A DNA stretch of 64,000 nucleotides from CF-46 sp963760735 (GTDB lineage: Bacteria > Chloroflexota > Limnocylindria > Limnocylindrales > CSP1-4), in assembly GCA_963760735.1 (NCBI GenBank), contig CAVXEB010000002.1, positions 372,001 through 436,000 on the forward strand, read 5' to 3'. Position 1 is the stretch's first letter. The number at the start of each line of letters is the position of its first letter. Shown here piece after piece: positions 61,067 to 64,000 of this stretch. The notes beneath the pieces are model-generated. The model saw only the letters and a list, made by a program, of their open reading frames with translations, ran no database searches and was not told where the DNA came from. The position numbers were made by a program, and so were the translations under genes.

Positions 61067-64000
61067 CTAGTTAGACCGGCTCGCCGCTCGATCGATTGGA
61101 AGCGGGACTCGAGGCATGGCGACAATCCCGAGCCGCTCGCACAGCGACGCCAGCTCCTCGGCGTCGCCATCGGCCGCGGCCGGGCCGCCGGATTGATCGA
61201 TCGCGACGATGAGATCGAGCGCCAGCGCCGCCTCGTAGGCATCGCCGCGGCTCCTCGCGTCGGCAAGTGCTTCGCGAAGCTCGTCCGTCCCGGCCTCGAT
61301 GGCCCCGCCCTGGACCATGGCCGCTGCGTGGAGTCGGCGGAGAGCCGGCACGAACACGGACCCGCCCTCGGTCCGATCTGCCACACCGATCGTCGCTTCG
61401 ATCCGTGAAGCCGCCTTGGCCCCCTCGTTCTCGAGCACGGCGAGCTCCCCAAGGCGCATTGCCGTCGCCAGGGCCTCTCCGGACTTTCCGGTCCGGACCT
61501 GCTCGGCGTGGGCCATCTCCAGTTGTTCGCGCGCGGAGTCGAACTCGCCATCGCGGGCCAGCGCCTTGCCGAGCTCGCGCCGAGCGTCCGCGACATCGGC
61601 GTCAGCGCCTTGTGACCGCCAGACCCGGATGACCTCACGCAGCAGCGCTTCCGCCTCGTCCTGACGGCCCTGGTCCGAGAGGATCTCGGCGATGTTGTAC
61701 TTCGCGAGGCTGACGTTCGCGCGGTCCGCCGTCCGCTCCATGATCTCGAGCGATCGACCGTACAGGTCCAGGGCTTCGTCCCAATTGGACCGCTCCTGCG
61801 CGAGGACGCCGAGGTTGTTCAAGATCAGCGCCTGGTTGCGGAGGTCGCCGAGCTCCTCGTAGAGAGCGAGCGCTCGCTCCGAGTAGACGGCCTGATCACC
61901 CTGGCCGTTCTCTTTCAGAGCGAGGTCGAGGACCTTGTAGGCCTGAGCCAGCGCGTCCTTGGCATCCGCCTGTTCGGCGGCTGCAGCCGCTCGACGCGCC
62001 CAGGCGATCGCCTCGACCCGGCGGTTCTGGAGGTAGCGGGTGTTTGCATTGATCACGAGCAGGCGAGCCCGGATGGCGTCGGCCTCCGGGCCCTCGACGC
62101 CCTCGAGCGCGCGGAGTGCGCGGGTGACTCGCAGGTTCGTGAGGCGGTACCGACCCTGGCGACTCGGCAGGATCGCCTGGTCGATGACCAGCGGCGCTGC
62201 GGCCACCAGATCGTCGCCGACGAGTCGACGCGCCGCCTGAAGGGCACGGTCGGAATCCTCGTAGCGACCCAGGATCCCCAGTGCATCCGCGTACAGACCG
62301 TAGGTCGCGGCCAGTTCTCGGGCGTGGACGGCCCGGTAGTGGCGGCCCGCCGTCAGCGCCTGCTCGTAGAACCTGGCGCCATCGGCGATCGCGTAGACCT
62401 TCATCGCCCGTTCGCCGGCCATCCGGTTGTAGGTCCAGGCCTTGTCCCAGCGCTGCGCCTCGTGATAGTGGAGGGCGAGTGTCGGGATCTCTTCCTCGAC
62501 GGATTCGCCCGCGCTCGTTTCGATCGCCTCTGCGACGCGCTCGTGCAGGACGCGCCGGCGGCGGTACGGCAGGCCCTCGTACGCGGCATCGCGAACGAGC
62601 GTGCTCTGGAACCGGAGCCCGCGGGTCCGATCGGGTCGAATCAGGGAGGAGAGACGCTCCCAGACCGCGCCGTCGAGGTCGACGTCGGCACGGACGGCGT
62701 CGTCGAGCAGATCCGGGTCGAACCGCGTCCCGAGGACCGACGCGTAGCGAAGGATCATCCGGTCGGTCGGGGCAAGCTGGTCGATCTCCCCGGCGATCAG
62801 CGCCTCGACCGAGTCCGGCAGCGACTCGATGGAGCCTGATGCTCGGACCGCATCGACGAGGTCGCGCAGGAACAAGGGGTTCCCACCCGATCGGTCGGCG
62901 ACGATCTCGGCCTCATGCGGCCGGAGCGGCGCGTCCTCGGTCACCGCCTCGATCATCTCGAGGCGGGCCTCCGGCGGCAGCGGGCCAAGCGCGACGTGGA
63001 GGCAGCGCTCCTCATCGAGGTTCGTCGTGTCGAGGATGCGATCGGCCAGGCGGTGGGTGAGAACGAGCATCGCGCGGTGCGACCCGCGAGCCTGGAACAG
63101 CCGGCCGAGCAGATCGCGCGTGGAGTCGTCGAGGAAGTGGCTGTCGTCGATCGCCAGCAGGGTCGGACCGGGCAGCGTCTTGACCAGGAACGGCCACGTC
63201 ACCTCTGCCAGGCGCTCACGAAGGAACTGCTCCTCGAGGGCCGCGGTCTCGGGCGTCGGAGGCAGATCCAGGCCGAGCAGGATCCCCAGCAGCGGGATCC
63301 ACGGGGCGGCGTTCGGGTCGACCCGCTCGACGACGCTCCGAAGCCGGTCGGTCACCTCAGTGGTGTCGGCGGCGGGGTCGAGATCGAGCGCCGCCCGCAT
63401 CACCGCGCGCATCGCGAAGTACGGTGTCGCCGACTCGTACTCCTCTCCGCGTGATCGCAGCACCCGGATCCCCGGCGACCTGGCGATGACCTCCTCGAGC
63501 AGCCGCGTCTTGCCGATACCGGACTCACCGGTGATCTCGACGAGAACGCCGTTGCCGGCGCGGGTCGCGTCGAGCGCATCCAGCAGGGTCCGCAGCTCTG
63601 CGTCGCGGCCGGCCAGGACGAGCACGGCGCGGCCGGACTCCCGGGTTCCGAGGACCGGCCCGACGATGGAGGCGTGCACCGGCTCCGCCTTGCCCTTGGC
63701 GGCGAACGGCGCGATGGGCGTCGTGTCGAACACCGTCCGGGAACGGTTCAGGACGATCTCGGTCGAGAGGATCCACCCTGCGTCGGCCTTGGCCATGACC
63801 CGCGCCGCGGTGTTGATCGCGTCGCCGAAGACGCGGTACGCCCGGCGGTAGGGCGGCCCGAAGTCGCCGGTGAAGACCTTGCCGGTGTTCACCCCGATCC
63901 GCATCGGGACGATGCCGGGCTGTTCCATGACCGCCCGGAGCGTTCGGAGCATTCGCTCTTCGTCGTGCCCGGTGCTCGATGGCGCTCCGGCGGTCAGGAG
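61067..64000 (-). CDS. Class III cyclase-ATPase-TPR signalling protein (partial)
   Basis: At least 977 residues; the N-terminus lies beyond the right edge. The visible cyclase part has MRIGVNTGKVFTGDFGPPYR and RVFGDAINTAARVMAKADAG, the end of a class III catalytic domain. The ATPase follows with Walker A EITGESGIGKTRLLEEV, Walker B TLLAIDDSHFLDDS and an arginine-rich sensor region. The C-terminal half is TPR (LALYEELGDLRNQALILNNL, WDEALDLYGRSLEIMERTAD). It is a paralog of the 48352 gene but reads without frameshifts. Such proteins are cytoplasmic signalling or transcription-linked ATPases; a DNA-binding domain is not visible. Confidence 0.9.
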   Translation of the reverse strand, partial: LLTAGAPSSTGHDEERMLRTLRAVMEQPGIVPMRIGVNTGKVFTGDFGPPYRRAYRVFGDAINTAARVMAKADAGWILSTEIVLNRSRTVFDTTPIAPFAAKGKAEPVHASIVGPVLGTRESGRAVLVLAGRDAELRTLLDALDATRAGNGVLVEITGESGIGKTRLLEEVIARSPGIRVLRSRGEEYESATPYFAMRAVMRAALDLDPAADTTEVTDRLRSVVERVDPNAAPWIPLLGILLGLDLPPTPETAALEEQFLRERLAEVTWPFLVKTLPGPTLLAIDDSHFLDDSTRDLLGRLFQARGSHRAMLVLTHRLADRILDTTNLDEERCLHVALGPLPPEARLEMIEAVTEDAPLRPHEAEIVADRSGGNPLFLRDLVDAVRASGSIESLPDSVEALIAGEIDQLAPTDRMILRYASVLGTRFDPDLLDDAVRADVDLDGAVWERLSSLIRPDRTRGLRFQSTLVRDAAYEGLPYRRRRVLHERVAEAIETSAGESVEEEIPTLALHYHEAQRWDKAWTYNRMAGERAMKVYAIADGARFYEQALTAGRHYRAVHARELAATYGLYADALGILGRYEDSDRALQAARRLVGDDLVAAAPLVIDQAILPSRQGRYRLTNLRVTRALRALEGVEGPEADAIRARLLVINANTRYLQNRRVEAIAWARRAAAAAEQADAKDALAQAYKVLDLALKENGQGDQAVYSERALALYEELGDLRNQALILNNLGVLAQERSNWDEALDLYGRSLEIMERTADRANVSLAKYNIAEILSDQGRQDEAEALLREVIRVWRSQGADADVADARRELGKALARDGEFDSAREQLEMAHAEQVRTGKSGEALATAMRLGELAVLENEGAKAASRIEATIGVADRTEGGSVFVPALRRLHAAAMVQGGAIEAGTDELREALADARSRGDAYEAALALDLIVAIDQSGGPAAADGDAEELASLCERLGIVAMPRVPLPIDRAASRSN

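Overview
This 64 kb window is GC-rich (about 70 percent) bacterial chromosomal DNA with short intergenic gaps, many 4-base ATGA/GTGA gene overlaps, frequent GTG/TTG starts, and several genes whose start codon lies only 7-8 bases after a TAnnnT -10 box, which suggests leaderless mRNAs. The gene set (SUF cluster without sufC in view, erythrin-VIT protein, Eis-like acetyltransferase, very large secreted Ig/repeat proteins, LuxR-type two-component pairs, cyclase-ATPase-TPR proteins) would fit a high-GC Chloroflexota such as the Limnocylindria/Ellin6529 group, or another actinobacterium-like lineage. That placement is inference; there is no rRNA, tRNA or marker gene in view.

Region by region. 0-6.1 kb: an Lrp/AsnC regulator (cut by the left edge), a 43-residue membrane peptide with its own promoter and terminator, a cupin, an erythrin-VIT iron transporter, a divergent ornithine cyclodeaminase-like enzyme and a penicillin acylase family hydrolase. 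6.5-9.8 kb: sufB-sufD-Rieske ferredoxin operon with a consensus promoter overlapped by a perfect 9-bp inverted repeat. 10-17.6 kb: housekeeping and accessory genes (DUF1269/helix-hairpin-helix protein, Eis-like acetyltransferase, decapeptide-repeat membrane protein, NUDIX, YcaQ-like glycosylase, secreted CAP protein, OsmC, phosphotriesterase-like). 17.9-21.2 kb: a coupled four-gene operon of a ferric-reductase-like membrane protein, two membrane-anchored low-complexity proteins and ApbE, preceded by a hairpin that buries a Shine-Dalgarno site.

21.2-39.1 kb, minus strand: about 18 kb read as one transcription direction with coupled or closely spaced genes: a giant secreted beta-helix/SdrD-B-like protein, three paralogous multicopper-oxidase-fold proteins, a small membrane protein, a CopC-CopD copper protein and a secreted subtilase. 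The three oxidase paralogs show complementary copper motifs: the first keeps only the domain-1 set, the second only the C-terminal set, the third neither. This is the most interesting candidate for an undescribed system. 39.5-42.9 kb: two divergent NarL-type two-component pairs. 42.9-48.3 kb: TetR regulator divergent from an MMPL transporter, a membrane protein and a class III aminotransferase. 48.4-64 kb: two cyclase-ATPase-TPR signalling proteins flank two huge secreted proteins, one of which combines 17 [NH]AFVGG hexapeptides with a gingipain-like His/Cys protease domain.

Sequence quality: genes at about 29.4-38.0 kb, 43.9-50.7 kb and 58.2-60.2 kb are broken by many single-base shifts, mostly clean +1 insertions, while the encoded protein continues in the next frame. 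I read these as consensus errors rather than decayed genes and give whole-gene coordinates for them.
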